This document shows positions 51,995-61,342 of a DNA stretch of 64,000 nucleotides, one piece after another. Origin of the DNA: Microthrixaceae bacterium. Lineage in GTDB: Bacteria; Actinomycetota; Acidimicrobiia; Acidimicrobiales; Microtrichaceae. Each line of letters starts with the position of its first letter. Within the stretch, counting starts at the first letter, position 1. The notes below the pieces were generated by a model, which saw nothing but the letters and a program-made list of their open reading frames with translations, did no database searches and was not told where the DNA came from. The stretch covers positions 32,142 through 96,141 of the forward strand of contig JADLFH010000037.1 in assembly GCA_020845705.1 (NCBI GenBank), written 5' to 3'. Made by a program: the position numbers and the translations under genes.

Positions 51995-52890
51995 CCCTGC
52001 TCGACCCCCACAGCGTGCCCTCCGCCGACCAGTCGCTGCTCGAAGCGGGCCCCGGTCGCTCCCTCGCCCAGGACGCGTGGCGGCGCTTCCGACGCAACCG
52101 CCTCGCCATGTTCGGTCTGGTGCTTGTCGCGTTCCTGGTGATCGTCGCCCTGGTGGGTCCATTCGTGGTGCAGGACCCGACCAAGTTCTCCAAGACCGTC
52201 TTCAAGGAGCCGCCCACCAACCAGCACCTCTTCGGCGTCGACCATCGCGGCGCCGACGTGCTGGCCAACGTCGTCTACGGCATCCGCCTCAGCCTGTTCA
52301 TCGGGATCATGGCCACCGTGTTGGAGACGGTCATCGGGATCCTCATCGGCGCTGTTGCCGGATGGTTCGGCGGCTTCTTCGACACGGTGTCCATGCGGCT
52401 GGTCGACGTGATGTTGGGCATCCCCTACATCATCTTGGCCTACGCCTTCATCACGGTGTTGGGCCGCGGTGTCCTCGCGGTGATCCTGACACTCGCCCTC
52501 ACTGCGTGGCTCCAGACGGCGCGAACCGTGCGGGCGGGATTCCTCCAGGCGAAGGAGCTCGAGTACGTGGAGGCCGCAAAGGCGTTGGGCGTGGGCCAGT
52601 GGCGGATCATGTGGCGACACATCCTTCCCAACGTGTTCCAGCCCGTCATCGTGTTGGTCGCGGTCGGCGTGGGCTCGGCGATCCTGGCCGAGGCGGCGCT
52701 CAGCTTCCTCGGGGTCGGCATCCAGCCCCCGGAGCCGTCGTTGGGACGGATGATCGCCGATTCCCAGAGCCACTTCGCCACCGCCCCGTACCTGCTGATC
52801 TTCCCGGGCCTCGCCATCATCATCACGGTGTTGGGCTTCCTGTTGGTGGGCGACGGCCTCCGCGACGCGCTCGACGTGAAGGACACGTGA
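51991..52890 (+). CDS. dppC: Peptide ABC transporter permease (DppC-like)
   Basis: 299 residues, ATG overlapping the dppB stop. The N-terminal WRRFRRNRLAMFGLVLVAFL is typical of DppC/OppC; HLFGVDHRGADVLANVVYGI and EYVEAAKALGVGQWRIMWRH (EAA loop), then ALSFLGVGIQPPEPSLGRMI follow. Six membrane segments. The dppD ATG shares its A with the dppC stop codon. Confidence 0.92.
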   Translation: MTLLDPHSVPSADQSLLEAGPGRSLAQDAWRRFRRNRLAMFGLVLVAFLVIVALVGPFVVQDPTKFSKTVFKEPPTNQHLFGVDHRGADVLANVVYGIRLSLFIGIMATVLETVIGILIGAVAGWFGGFFDTVSMRLVDVMLGIPYIILAYAFITVLGRGVLAVILTLALTAWLQTARTVRAGFLQAKELEYVEAAKALGVGQWRIMWRHILPNVFQPVIVLVAVGVGSAILAEAALSFLGVGIQPPEPSLGRMIADSQSHFATAPYLLIFPGLAIIITVLGFLLVGDGLRDALDVKDT

Positions 52891-53891
52891 TGGCGGCGCC
52901 GCTGTTGGAGATAGGCGACCTGCGTGTGGGCTTCCGCACCGACGACGGGCTCGTGCAGGCGGTGCGCGGGGTCGACCTGGCCGTCGCCGGCGGCGAGGTG
53001 GTGGCGGTCGTGGGTGAGTCGGGCTCGGGCAAGTCGGTCACCGCGCTGTCGGTGCTGGGGCTTCATCCGCATCACCGCACCGAGATCGGCGGCACCATCT
53101 CCTGGCAGGGCGAGGACCTGTTGGCGGCGTCGCCCGAGCGGCTCCGTCAGGTGCGCGGTGGCGAGATCGCCATGGTCTTCCAGGATCCACTCACCGCGCT
53201 GAACCCGGTGCACACGGTTGGCAAGCAGATCATCGAGGCCGTCCGGGCGCACCGCGACATCGGCAAGGCGAAGGCGAAGGAGCGGGCCGTCGAGATGCTG
53301 GGGCTGGTCGGCATCCCTCAGCCGCAGCGCCGGGTGGACATGTTCCCCCACGAGTTCTCCGGCGGCATGCGTCAGCGGGCGATGATCGCGATGGCGTTGA
53401 GCTGTGAGCCCCGCCTGGTGATCGCAGACGAGCCGACCACAGCGCTCGACGTAACGGTGCAGGCGCAGGTGCTCGAACTGCTGGTGGAGAGCACCCACAA
53501 GGTCGGCTCCGCCGTGCTGCTGATCACCCACGACCTCGGCGTGGTCGCAGGGCTCGCGGACCGGGTGGCCGTCATGTACGCGGGCCGCGTCGTGGAATCC
53601 GCGACCACCCCTGAGTTGTTCGCCGAGCCATCCCACCCCTACACGATCGGCCTGCTGGACTCGCTGCCGCGGGTCGACACCGACGTGGACGAGGAGCTGC
53701 GTCCCATCGGAGGCCAGCCGCCGTCGATGCTGGCGCCACCGTCGGGTTGTGCCTTCCATCCACGCTGCCCGTACGCATCGGCCGAGCATGGGTGCATGCA
53801 CGCTCTGCCGGAGCTCGACGACCGGCGCCACGCCGCGGCGTGCTGGCGTCGCGACGAACTGGCCGGGCTGCGGGCGGCGGTGACGACATGA
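52890..53891 (+). CDS. dppD: Peptide ABC transporter ATPase (DppD-like)
   Basis: 333 residues. Walker [28 protein letters not shown] (Q-loop), [15 protein letters not shown] (signature), Walker [13 protein letters not shown] and the C-terminal [17 protein letters not shown] oligopeptide-type domain with four Cys, which in homologues can hold an iron-sulfur cluster. Powers uptake together with DppF. Overlaps dppC and dppF by 1 and 4 bases. Confidence 0.92.
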   Translation: MAAPLLEIGDLRVGFRTDDGLVQAVRGVDLAVAGGEVVAVVGESGSGKSVTALSVLGLHPHHRTEIGGTISWQGEDLLAASPERLRQVRGGEIAMVFQDPLTALNPVHTVGKQIIEAVRAHRDIGKAKAKERAVEMLGLVGIPQPQRRVDMFPHEFSGGMRQRAMIAMALSCEPRLVIADEPTTALDVTVQAQVLELLVESTHKVGSAVLLITHDLGVVAGLADRVAVMYAGRVVESATTPELFAEPSHPYTIGLLDSLPRVDTDVDEELRPIGGQPPSMLAPPSGCAFHPRCPYASAEHGCMHALPELDDRRHAAACWRRDELAGLRAAVTT

Positions 53892-54865
53892 GCCCGTCGG
53901 AGGCGCCGCTGCTGGCGACGAGCGATCTCGTCAAGGAGTACCCGGTGCGTTCCGCTCTGCTGGGCCGCACGGTCGGCAAGGTGCAGGCTGTCAGCGGGGT
54001 GTCCATCCAGGTGGATCGCGGCGAGACCGTGGGAGTGGTGGGCGAGTCAGGGTGCGGCAAGTCCACGCTGGGCCGGCTCATCCTCGGGCTGATCACGCCA
54101 ACCGGGGGCAGTGTCGCCCTGGGGGGGATCGACACCTCCAGGATGGAGGACCGCGAGCTGCGCCGCCGGGCGCAGATGGTGTTCCAGGACCCATACGCCT
54201 CGCTGAACCCACGCATGACCATCGGCGAGATCCTCGCCGAGCCGTTCCTCGTCCATCAGGGGATGCGTCGTTCCAAGACCCAGGAGCAGGTGGGGGAGCT
54301 GTTGGCGTCGGTCGGGCTGAATCCCGAGCACCGCAGCCGCTATCCCCACGAGTTCTCCGGCGGCCAACGCCAGCGGGTGGGCATCGCCCGGGCCCTGGCG
54401 GTGGAACCCGACCTGATCGTGTTGGACGAGCCGGTCTCGGCGCTCGATGTGTCGATACAGGCTGGGGTGGTGAACCTGCTGCGACGACTTCAGCAGGAGC
54501 GCGGCCTGGCATACGTGTTCATCGCGCACGACCTGGCGGTTGTGCGGCACATCTCTGACCGGGTCGTGGTGATGTACCTGGGCAAGGTGGTGGAGACGGG
54601 TTCGCGTGATGACATCTACCTGCGGCCGACCCACCCCTACACGTTGGCGTTGCTCTCGGCGGTGCCGGTGCCCGATCCGGTGGTGGAGAAGTCGCGGCGG
54701 CGGATCGTGTTGGAGGGCGACGTGCCGAGCCCGATCGACCCGCCTTCGGGGTGTCGGTTCCGCACGAGGTGTTGGAAGGCGCAGGAGAGGTGTGCCGAGG
54801 AGGAGCCGGCGCTGATCGACCGAGGGATCGGCCACCCCGCCGCCTGCCACTTCCCCGAATCCTGA
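53888..54865 (+). CDS. dppF: Peptide ABC transporter ATPase (DppF-like)
   Basis: 325 residues, ATG overlapping the dppD stop. Walker [57 protein letters not shown] and the C-terminal [20 protein letters not shown]ys-rich domain are all visible. Last gene of the dppABCDF operon; after it come a near-duplicated CCGGTTCACTGACC stretch and the palindrome at 54913. Confidence 0.92.
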   Translation: MSPSEAPLLATSDLVKEYPVRSALLGRTVGKVQAVSGVSIQVDRGETVGVVGESGCGKSTLGRLILGLITPTGGSVALGGIDTSRMEDRELRRRAQMVFQDPYASLNPRMTIGEILAEPFLVHQGMRRSKTQEQVGELLASVGLNPEHRSRYPHEFSGGQRQRVGIARALAVEPDLIVLDEPVSALDVSIQAGVVNLLRRLQQERGLAYVFIAHDLAVVRHISDRVVVMYLGKVVETGSRDDIYLRPTHPYTLALLSAVPVPDPVVEKSRRRIVLEGDVPSPIDPPSGCRFRTRCWKAQERCAEEEPALIDRGIGHPAACHFPES

Positions 54866-54912
54866 CCCCCGCCGGTTCACTGACCCTCGCCGGTTCACTG
54901 ACCCCCCTGCTC

Positions 54913-54962
54913 GTTCTGTGGTGCGTATCACGACGTTTGCGTCGTGATACGCACCACAGAAC
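54913..54962. repeat. 23-bp perfect palindrome upstream of the nuclease gene
   Basis: Arms at 54913-54935 and 54940-54962 pair perfectly with a TTTG loop. The right half plus flank (GTCGTGATACGCACCACAGA followed by ACCGGGGAGC) is repeated with few changes at the end of the nuclease gene. It could end dppF transcription from either strand; no T-run follows. Confidence 0.9.
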
Positions 54963-55009
54963 CGGGGAGCGGGTGGGAGTGTCACAGGTGGTGGGCACAC
55001 TTCCCGGCC

Positions 55010-55951
55010 ATGCGATACGACAACGAGCTTCGTGACCTGGCCTCCACTCAGCAGAACCTGGTCAGTAGACGGCAGGCGAGAGAGATCGGCGTCGATGAGG
55101 TGCAATGGCGCCGTCTGCTGACAGGTCCGTTGTGGACTCCGGTGACCGAGCGGGTCATTCGTCTCGCCGGCGCTGTCTCTGCCAGCGGTGAGCAGGCCAT
55201 GGCGGCTGTCTTGGATCTGGGTGGGCGCACCTACCTCAGCCACACGAGTGCGGCGTGGTGGTGGGGCATCGCCGGGTTCGGGCCACGACCTCTCCACGTG
55301 GTGCGCACTTCGCCGAGCCGTGCAGGCACTTCTCTCGATGTCACAAGCCACCGCGTGCGGGAGTTGCCGGCGAGTTGGGGCACCGTTCTCAACGGTGTGC
55401 CCGTGGTGCGGCCGGAGGTCGTGATGATGCACCTGTGTGCCACTGAGGCGAGAGGGCGTGCCGAGCGGGCACTCGACAACGCATGGAGCCTCCGGTTGTT
55501 GAGCGGTCGATCCATCGCCCGATTCCTCTCTGAGCTGGGCGAACGGGGCCGCAACGGTGTCGCCTTGCTCAGGGAGTTCCTCGACGCCCGGGGCGAGGAC
55601 TACACACCCCCGTCCAGCAACGTAGAGTCCCGAGGGTTGCAGGTGTTCTCCAGGGCCGGCCTCGCAATGGAGTGCCAGGTGGATCTCGGGTCCGACCAGT
55701 GGACGGGCCGGGTGGACTTCCGTTCCCGGCAGGCACCCGTGGTGGTTGAGGTGCAGAGCGAGCGCTATCACTCGGCCTTGTTGGACCGTGAGGCGGATCG
55801 AGCCCGCGTCGAGAAGCTCGAGCGCGATGGCTTCATCGTCGTGGAGGTGACCGATCAGCAGGTCTGGTATCAGCCGGAGTTGGTGGTCGAAAAGGTCCGC
55901 GCGGCCATTCGGGCTGCTTCTGTGATGCGAGACACGACGCAAGCGTCGTGA
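55010..55951 (+). CDS. AbiEi/DUF559-type protein with Vsr-like nuclease fold
   Basis: 313 residues from ATG 55010; a longer frame begins inside the palindrome. Residues 1-60 look like a winged-helix AbiEi-type domain (LASTQQNLVSRRQAREIGVD). The C-terminal domain has the PD-(D/E)xK pattern of DUF559/Vsr proteins: E206 in SSNVESRGLQVFSRAG, D236 in GRVDFRSRQAP, then E247 and Q249 in VVVEVQSERYH, with Gln where Lys or Gln occurs in the family. Function uncertain: DNA nicking, or the common actinobacterial antitoxin-like paralogue. The last codons and stop lie inside the downstream palindrome. Confidence 0.8.
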   Translation: MRYDNELRDLASTQQNLVSRRQAREIGVDEVQWRRLLTGPLWTPVTERVIRLAGAVSASGEQAMAAVLDLGGRTYLSHTSAAWWWGIAGFGPRPLHVVRTSPSRAGTSLDVTSHRVRELPASWGTVLNGVPVVRPEVVMMHLCATEARGRAERALDNAWSLRLLSGRSIARFLSELGERGRNGVALLREFLDARGEDYTPPSSNVESRGLQVFSRAGLAMECQVDLGSDQWTGRVDFRSRQAPVVVEVQSERYHSALLDREADRARVEKLERDGFIVVEVTDQQVWYQPELVVEKVRAAIRAASVMRDTTQAS

Positions 55952-55965
55952 TCCGCATCACAGAA
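55918..55965. repeat. Imperfect palindrome at the 3' end of the nuclease gene
   Basis: Arms 55918-55940 and 55943-55965 match at 20 of 23 positions, with a very short loop. It contains the nuclease gene's last codons and stop and touches the HerA-like gene's stop region. Its right half is nearly identical to that of the palindrome at 54913, so the nuclease gene is bracketed by two copies of one element. Confidence 0.88.
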
Positions 55966-58348
55966 CGGGGAGCCAGAGGAGGGTGACGGACTCGACGGTC
56001 ACATCCGAGCGCTCCAGCGGCACCGACAGCGTCTCGATCGCCGCCGCAGCGTCGTCCCAGCGAGCGGCTATCTCTGCGATCTCGTCGGCCAGCTCGTTCT
56101 CCAGGTCGGCCAGGTCCGCCTCCTTCGCCTCCACCCGGGCCAGGGCCTGTTCCATCCTGTCCTTGGTCCTCTGCGTACGCGCACGACCCGTCGCAGCGCG
56201 GTTCACCGCACCGCTGATCGAGCTGACCGACCGCCGCCCGCCGAACAGCGCACCCAACACACTTCCCGCCCCGGAGAGCAGCTCGGACTGGCGTGACGTG
56301 GACGCCTGTTCCTGGAGGTGCTGCGCCTTGAGCTGGGCGTCGGAGATCGTGTCGCGGAGCCGGTCGATTCGTGCTTCCAGCCGGGCGCGCAGCTTGTCGG
56401 CCTCTGCGTCCGCGGCTGCATCCGCGGCCTCGCGGCATCGAGCGGCGAACGCCGCGTCATCTTCGCCGGGTCGCCCGAAGAGCTTCAGGGTCCGGTTCAC
56501 CGGCACCTCGGCTCTGCGGTTGGCCATCAGCCAGACGGTGAGGTCCTTGCGGACGTTGGCGAACGTGGCGGCCACGTCGAGCGCCGCGTCAGCCAGTACG
56601 TAGCCGGCAGCTGCGGGCGCCGTGTCCACGAGATCCCGGTCGTCGTAGTCGACGGCCACCGCGGCACCGACGTCGATCGGGTTCGTCAGCGGGTGCACAA
56701 TGGCCTCCCACTCCTGCTGTTCGTCGAGACCCGCCTTGGTGTCGTCGAAGCGCAGCCGGCACCGCAACGCCAGGGCGGCTTCGAGGCGGGTGCCCCCAGG
56801 TGTGGCGCCCACCTGTGACGCCCACGGTGCCGATGCGGCGAGGTAACGCAACGGCACGCCGTCGGCCACCACGGGAGCGACCGGAGACGTGTCGTCGGGT
56901 TGTTCCGTGTCGGTGGCGGGTGGGGCAACAGGCGTGTCGGCTGCTGGGAGTGGGGGATCGGCGCTCGGCGTGGTGGGCTGGGCTTGGCCGGGCAGTCGAC
57001 CGAGTTGCTCCTTGGTGAGCGGACCGGCCAGGTACGACATCGCCCAGCGAACGGCGAACGTGGACGGCGCACCCTTGCCGACGCGGTGCATCAGGAACTC
57101 GCGCTTTGCCAACCCGCCGATGCGCGTCGCCAACGTCGAGGTGTCGACGCTTCCGTCCGCCGCGGTCAACCCGTCCATGAGGCGGCCCTGGTCGCGCTCG
57201 GTCTGGAGCCGCCCCACCATCCAGGTGCCGGCGTTGGAGATGGCCTTGTAGTCCAGGTCGACGGGGTTCTGGGTGGCGAGGACCATGCCGATGCCGAAGG
57301 CGCGCGCCTGCTTCATCAGCATGAGGATCGGCTTCTTCGACGGTGGCACCTCGGTGGGCGGTGCGTATCCGGCGACCTCGTCGATGTAGACCAGCACCCG
57401 AAGCTTCTGTGTGCCGGGCTGAGCGCGCATCCACGCCACCAACTTCGACAGCACCCGGGTGACGACCAGTTGGCGTTCCTCGTCGCTGAGGTGCGCGAGA
57501 TACACCACCGCGGCTCTCGCGGCACCGGAGGGGTCCCACAGCATCGACGCGATGTCGAGGGGTTGCCCGCTGCGCCACGCCGCGAACGAGGGTGACGCCA
57601 ACAGGCCGTTCAGCTTCAGCACCAGAGCGCGGCGATCATCGGGCGGGAAGAACGAGTCGAGGTCGATCACGCCCAGCTTGCGCATCGGCGGGTCCTGCAC
57701 CCGGCCCAGGAGCATCGCCAGATCCAGTGTCTCCCCGGCGGCCCACGCGGTCTCGACGAGGTTGGCCAACAGCACGTGCTCACGCCCCGACATGGGATCG
57801 GACCGGATCCCCACCAGCCCCAACAGCCCCTGCACAAGGGCTTCGACCTCGTCGCGGATGGCTTCGAGGTCGGCCGACGCTCCCGCCATGACTGCGGGTG
57901 GGGCCAACGAGCCGATGATGTCGAGGGGGGTGGCGGCTGAGGATCCTGGTGTGTAGAGGGTCATCGGGTGACCGCTGCGCAGCGTCGCGATGTCGGCGCC
58001 GCCCAGCCCCCACTCCGCCAGTCCGTCACGCCACTGAGTGGCCACCGTGGCCGCTTCGGTGTCGGCGGGTACCCAGGGGGCGAAGTCCTCGGGCGCCAGG
58101 CTCGGGAACGTCAGAAGCAGGTTGCCGAGGTCACCCTTCGGGTCGAGCGCGAGCACGGGGATGCCCTGTGTGAGCGCCTCCTCCAACAGGACCAGACCCA
58201 GGCCGGTCTTGCCCGAGCCGGTCATGCCGACGATCACCCCGTGGGTGGTCAGCTCGGCGGGGTCGAGCCCCACGGCAGGTCCGACCCGCTCGTGGTCCTC
58301 GGCGGTGCCCTCGCCGAGGTACAGGCCGGCTTCCGGCCGTGTCGTCAC
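55958..58348 (-). CDS. HerA/VirB4-like ATPase with C-terminal coiled coil
   Basis: 796 residues. Walker A is GMTGSGKTG (41-49), LALDPKGDLGNLLL follows, Walker B is VLVYIDEVAGY, and ATQNPVDLDYKAISNAGTWM is the sensor segment of HerA/FtsK-type motor ATPases (DUF87/DUF853 group). After about residue 470 comes a Pro-rich linker and a second domain with a long coiled coil (EADKLRARLEARIDRLRDTI). Such ATPases translocate DNA or partner with nucleases; this actinobacterial form is of unknown role. Its start overlaps the glutathione peroxidase stop. Confidence 0.85.
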   Translation of the reverse strand: MTTRPEAGLYLGEGTAEDHERVGPAVGLDPAELTTHGVIVGMTGSGKTGLGLVLLEEALTQGIPVLALDPKGDLGNLLLTFPSLAPEDFAPWVPADTEAATVATQWRDGLAEWGLGGADIATLRSGHPMTLYTPGSSAATPLDIIGSLAPPAVMAGASADLEAIRDEVEALVQGLLGLVGIRSDPMSGREHVLLANLVETAWAAGETLDLAMLLGRVQDPPMRKLGVIDLDSFFPPDDRRALVLKLNGLLASPSFAAWRSGQPLDIASMLWDPSGAARAAVVYLAHLSDEERQLVVTRVLSKLVAWMRAQPGTQKLRVLVYIDEVAGYAPPTEVPPSKKPILMLMKQARAFGIGMVLATQNPVDLDYKAISNAGTWMVGRLQTERDQGRLMDGLTAADGSVDTSTLATRIGGLAKREFLMHRVGKGAPSTFAVRWAMSYLAGPLTKEQLGRLPGQAQPTTPSADPPLPAADTPVAPPATDTEQPDDTSPVAPVVADGVPLRYLAASAPWASQVGATPGGTRLEAALALRCRLRFDDTKAGLDEQQEWEAIVHPLTNPIDVGAAVAVDYDDRDLVDTAPAAAGYVLADAALDVAATFANVRKDLTVWLMANRRAEVPVNRTLKLFGRPGEDDAAFAARCREAADAAADAEADKLRARLEARIDRLRDTISDAQLKAQHLQEQASTSRQSELLSGAGSVLGALFGGRRSVSSISGAVNRAATGRARTQRTKDRMEQALARVEAKEADLADLENELADEIAEIAARWDDAAAAIETLSVPLERSDVTVESVTLLWLPVL

Positions 58349-58836
58349 GGCCGTCCCAGCGCGGATTCGATGGCGGCGACCACTTCGGGTGCATCCGGTG
58401 AGGTGGTCGGCTCGAAACGGGCGAGCACCGTTCCGTCACGACCGACCAGGAACTTCTCGAAGTTCCAGCGGATGTCGCCGGCATGTCCGCTCGCATCGGC
58501 GTGGCGGGTGAGCTCGGAATACAGCGCATGCCGACCGTCGCCGTTGACCTCGATCTTCTCCGAAAGCGGGAAGGTCACTCCGTAGGTGGTCGAGCAGAAC
58601 TCGGCGATCTCTTCGGGGCTGCCCGGTTCCTGTTCGAGGAACTGGTTGCAGGGGAACCCGATGACGGTGAACCCGTCGCTGCTGTAGCGCTCATGGAGCG
58701 CCTCGAGCTGCTCGTACTGCGGCGTCAGACCGCATCGGGAGGCGACGTTGACCAACAACGCCACCTTGCCGCGGGCGGAGTCGAGCACGCCGGGGGTGCC
58801 GTCGAGTCGGTTGAGCGGCAGTTCGTGGATGGACAT
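58345..58836 (-). CDS. Glutathione peroxidase-family protein
   Basis: 163 residues from ATG 58836, with GGAG upstream. VNVASRCGLTPQYEQLEAL has the peroxidatic Cys at position 35 (Cys rather than selenocysteine), IGFPCNQFLEQEPGS the Gln plus a second Cys, and WNFEKFLVGRDG the Trp/Asn of the tetrad. Actinomycete members usually use thioredoxin rather than glutathione as reductant (family knowledge). It reduces peroxides in the cytoplasm. ATGA overlap places it in one operon with the HerA-like gene. Confidence 0.93.
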   Translation of the reverse strand: MSIHELPLNRLDGTPGVLDSARGKVALLVNVASRCGLTPQYEQLEALHERYSSDGFTVIGFPCNQFLEQEPGSPEEIAEFCSTTYGVTFPLSEKIEVNGDGRHALYSELTRHADASGHAGDIRWNFEKFLVGRDGTVLARFEPTTSPDAPEVVAAIESALGRP

Positions 58837-58869
58837 CGGAGCTCCGTGATCGGATGGGCGACACGTAGG

Positions 58870-59841
58870 TCAGGGGACTAGGACAGCCTTGCCGGAGATA
58901 CGGCGTTCGAGTAGGTCGCGCAGGGCGACACCGGCGTCTGCGAGGGGGTAGGTGGTGGGTTCGATCGGGTGGTAGGCGCCCGCTGCGACCCGGTCCAACA
59001 CGACGCTGAGGAGAGCAGCGTTCTCCGTGGGATGGCCCAATGCCCAGGCACCCCAGTCGATGCCGACGACCCGACGGTTGCGCAACAGGATCTGGTTGGC
59101 GGGCAACGACGCGATCGTGCCCGAGGCGAACCCGATGACCAGGAGCTGTCCCTCGTAGCCCAACGAACGCAGCGCAGCCTCGGACAGGTCACCTCCGACC
59201 GGGTCCACCGCCACGTCGACGCCCCCGCCGGACAGCTCCCGTGCCCGGTCCTTCAACGACTCGCTCGACGTGTCGATGACCGAGGTCGCCCCAGCGTCGA
59301 GGGCGAGGCGGCGCTTCGTCTCGCTGGAAGCCGCACCGATGACCGTCGCTCCCAGAGCGCAGGCCACGTCGATTGCCGCCAGGCCGACACCACCGCCCGC
59401 GCCCAACACCAGAACATGCCGGCCGGGTTGGACGCAGGCTCGTCGTTCGAGGGCGAACACGGCGGTGCAGTAGCTCTGGCCGAGCGTGGCGGCCTGGCCG
59501 TCGGTGACGCCGTGGGGGATCGGCGTGACGGCGGAGCCCTCCAACACCACTTCCTCGGCGAAGGCGCCGAGCCCGACCGACGCCAGCACCCGCCCGCCCA
59601 CCTCCAGGCCCTCCACCTGGGAGCCGACCTCGGTGATGACTCCGGCCAGTTCGCTGCCCGGAACGAAGGGGACCGACGGGCGGATCTGGTAGCGGCCCTG
59701 CACGAAGAGCGCGTCGACGAAGTTCAACCCCGCCGCACGAACCGCCACCCGGACCTGCGTCGGTCCGCAAGGTGACGGTTCACGATCCGCCATCACGAGC
59801 GCTTCGGGTGGCCCTTCCTCTGTGCAGACAACCGTTCGCAT
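58870..59841 (-). CDS. NADPH:quinone oxidoreductase (zinc-independent MDR family)
   Basis: 323 residues from ATG 59841, which has TACCGT 8 nt upstream. AAGLNFVDALFVQGRYQIRP, VPGSELAGVI, VLVLGAGGGVGLAAIDVACA (NADPH site) and VDPVGGDLSEAALRSLGYEG are QOR-family motifs. The zinc-site cysteines of alcohol dehydrogenases are absent. It reduces quinones or enoyl/carbonyl compounds with NADPH. Divergent from the FAD oxidoreductase gene with overlapping -10 elements. Confidence 0.92.
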   Translation of the reverse strand: MRTVVCTEEGPPEALVMADREPSPCGPTQVRVAVRAAGLNFVDALFVQGRYQIRPSVPFVPGSELAGVITEVGSQVEGLEVGGRVLASVGLGAFAEEVVLEGSAVTPIPHGVTDGQAATLGQSYCTAVFALERRACVQPGRHVLVLGAGGGVGLAAIDVACALGATVIGAASSETKRRLALDAGATSVIDTSSESLKDRARELSGGGVDVAVDPVGGDLSEAALRSLGYEGQLLVIGFASGTIASLPANQILLRNRRVVGIDWGAWALGHPTENAALLSVVLDRVAAGAYHPIEPTTYPLADAGVALRDLLERRISGKAVLVP

Positions 59842-59849
59842 CGAGCCGA

Positions 59850-59859
59850 ACGGTAGCGT
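59850..59859. promoter_or_regulatory. Overlapping divergent -10 elements (qor / FAD oxidoreductase)
   Basis: ACGGTAGCGT reads TACCGT on the minus strand, 8 nt before ATG 59841, and TAGCGT on the plus strand, 7 nt before GTG 59867, sharing the central TA. With only 25 bp between the start codons, both genes must be transcribed without leaders if these are the promoters. Opposed polymerases would compete for the site. Confidence 0.6.
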
Positions 59860-59866
59860 CTCGGCT

Positions 59867-61300
59867 GTGACAGTCGACGCCCGAGTGCTCGCCACCATCC
59901 AGGACGCGCGACCTGCGGTGTTCTGGCTCGACCGGCCCGACGCGCCGACACCCGAGCTACCCGAGGGTCCGCTCGACACGCAGGCAGATCTGGTTGTCGT
60001 CGGAGCGGGCTACTCCGGCCTGTGGGCTGCGTTGCAGGCGGCCGAGGACGACCCCGACCGCCGGATCGTGGTGATCGAGGCGGACGCTGTCGGATCGAAG
60101 GCGTCGGGTCGCAACGGCGGGTTCTGCTCGGCGTCGATCACCCACGGCATAGCCAACGGCATCGAACGCTTCCCCGACGAGCTCGACCGCCTCCAGCAGC
60201 TCGGCCGAGAGAACCTCGACGGCATCGAGGCTGCGGTCGCTCGCTATGGCATCGACTGTGGTTTCGAACGCACCGGGGCAATCGAGGTCGCCACGGCACC
60301 ATGGCAGCTCGACGGCCTTCGCGAGGCGATGGATGTCGAGGTCGCCCACGGCGAGGACGTGGTGTGGCTGGAGCGCGACGCCGTGCGTGCCGAGGTCGAC
60401 TCGCCGACCTACCACGGCGGCTACTGGCATCGCAGCGGCGAGGCCATGGTCGACCCGGCCCGCCTGGCATGGGGGCTCGCGGATGCGTGTCGCGGCCACG
60501 GCGTCACGATCTACGAGCGGACGGCGCTGACGGGGCTGGAGCGCAGTGGTGCCGCAGTTGCGGTGCAAACCGACCGCGGCACGATCCGCGCTTCGGCGGT
60601 GGTCATCGCCACGAACGCCTTCCCCTCGCCGATCCGGCGGATCCGACGCCTCATCGCACCTGTCTACGACCATGTGCTGGCCACCGAGCCGCTCACCGAA
60701 GAGCAGCTCGACGCGATCGGTTGGCGCAACCGCCAGGGCATCAGCGATGCCACCAACCTGTTCCACTACTACCGGCTCACCGACGACGCTCGTGCGACGG
60801 GAGGCGAGGGCCCACGGATCGTCTGGGGCGGATATGACGCGGTGTACCACTTCGCCAACCGCATCGACGAGTCGCTCGAACAGCGAGACGCCACCCACCA
60901 CATCCTCGCCCGACACTTCCTCGACACGTTCCCCCAGCTCGAAGGGATCCGCTTCACCCACCGTTGGGGAGGTGTCATCGACACCTGCACCCGTTTCGCG
61001 GTCAGCTTCGGCACCCACCTCGACGGCCGGGTCGCCTACGCGGTCGGCTACACCGGGCTAGGTGTAGGCGCGACGCGCTTCGGGGCGAGGGTGTGCCTCG
61101 ACCTGCTCTACAACCCCGACTCTCCGCTGCTGGAGCTGGACTTCGTGCGGCGCTCACCGCTGCCGTTCCCTCCCGAGCCGCTCCGTTGGATCGGCATCTC
61201 CCTGACGCGCAAGGCGCTGGAGCGCGCCGACCGCAACGGTGGCCGGCGTGGGCTGTGGCTGCGCACCCTCGACGCGGTGGGCCTCGGGTTCGACTCCTGA
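59867..61300 (+). CDS. FAD-dependent amine oxidase-like protein (PuuB/DAO family)
   Basis: 477 residues from GTG 59867. LVVVGAGYSGLWAALQAAED is the FAD Rossmann motif, SKASGRNGGFCSASI the flavin-site segment found in gamma-glutamylputrescine oxidase (PuuB)-like proteins, and YTGLGVGATRFGARV the C-terminal FAD motif. It oxidises a secondary amine with oxygen. The polyamine importer in this window makes a polyamine derivative an attractive substrate, but the genes are 15 kb apart and this is inference. No signal peptide. Confidence 0.88.
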   Translation: MTVDARVLATIQDARPAVFWLDRPDAPTPELPEGPLDTQADLVVVGAGYSGLWAALQAAEDDPDRRIVVIEADAVGSKASGRNGGFCSASITHGIANGIERFPDELDRLQQLGRENLDGIEAAVARYGIDCGFERTGAIEVATAPWQLDGLREAMDVEVAHGEDVVWLERDAVRAEVDSPTYHGGYWHRSGEAMVDPARLAWGLADACRGHGVTIYERTALTGLERSGAAVAVQTDRGTIRASAVVIATNAFPSPIRRIRRLIAPVYDHVLATEPLTEEQLDAIGWRNRQGISDATNLFHYYRLTDDARATGGEGPRIVWGGYDAVYHFANRIDESLEQRDATHHILARHFLDTFPQLEGIRFTHRWGGVIDTCTRFAVSFGTHLDGRVAYAVGYTGLGVGATRFGARVCLDLLYNPDSPLLELDFVRRSPLPFPPEPLRWIGISLTRKALERADRNGGRRGLWLRTLDAVGLGFDS

Positions 61301-61342
61301 GCGCTCGCCGGGGCTCGCCGGGGCTCGTGATCGCACCGCTGT

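Noticed and set aside
50090..52162. A 690-codon minus-strand frame opposite dppA, dppB and dppC.
   Set aside because: Antisense shadow of well-recognised genes; no domain and no start signal.
54944..55009. Upstream start of the nuclease protein inside the palindrome.
   Set aside because: The extra 22 residues come from the palindrome arm and match nothing; ATG 55010 gives the normal N-terminal domain.
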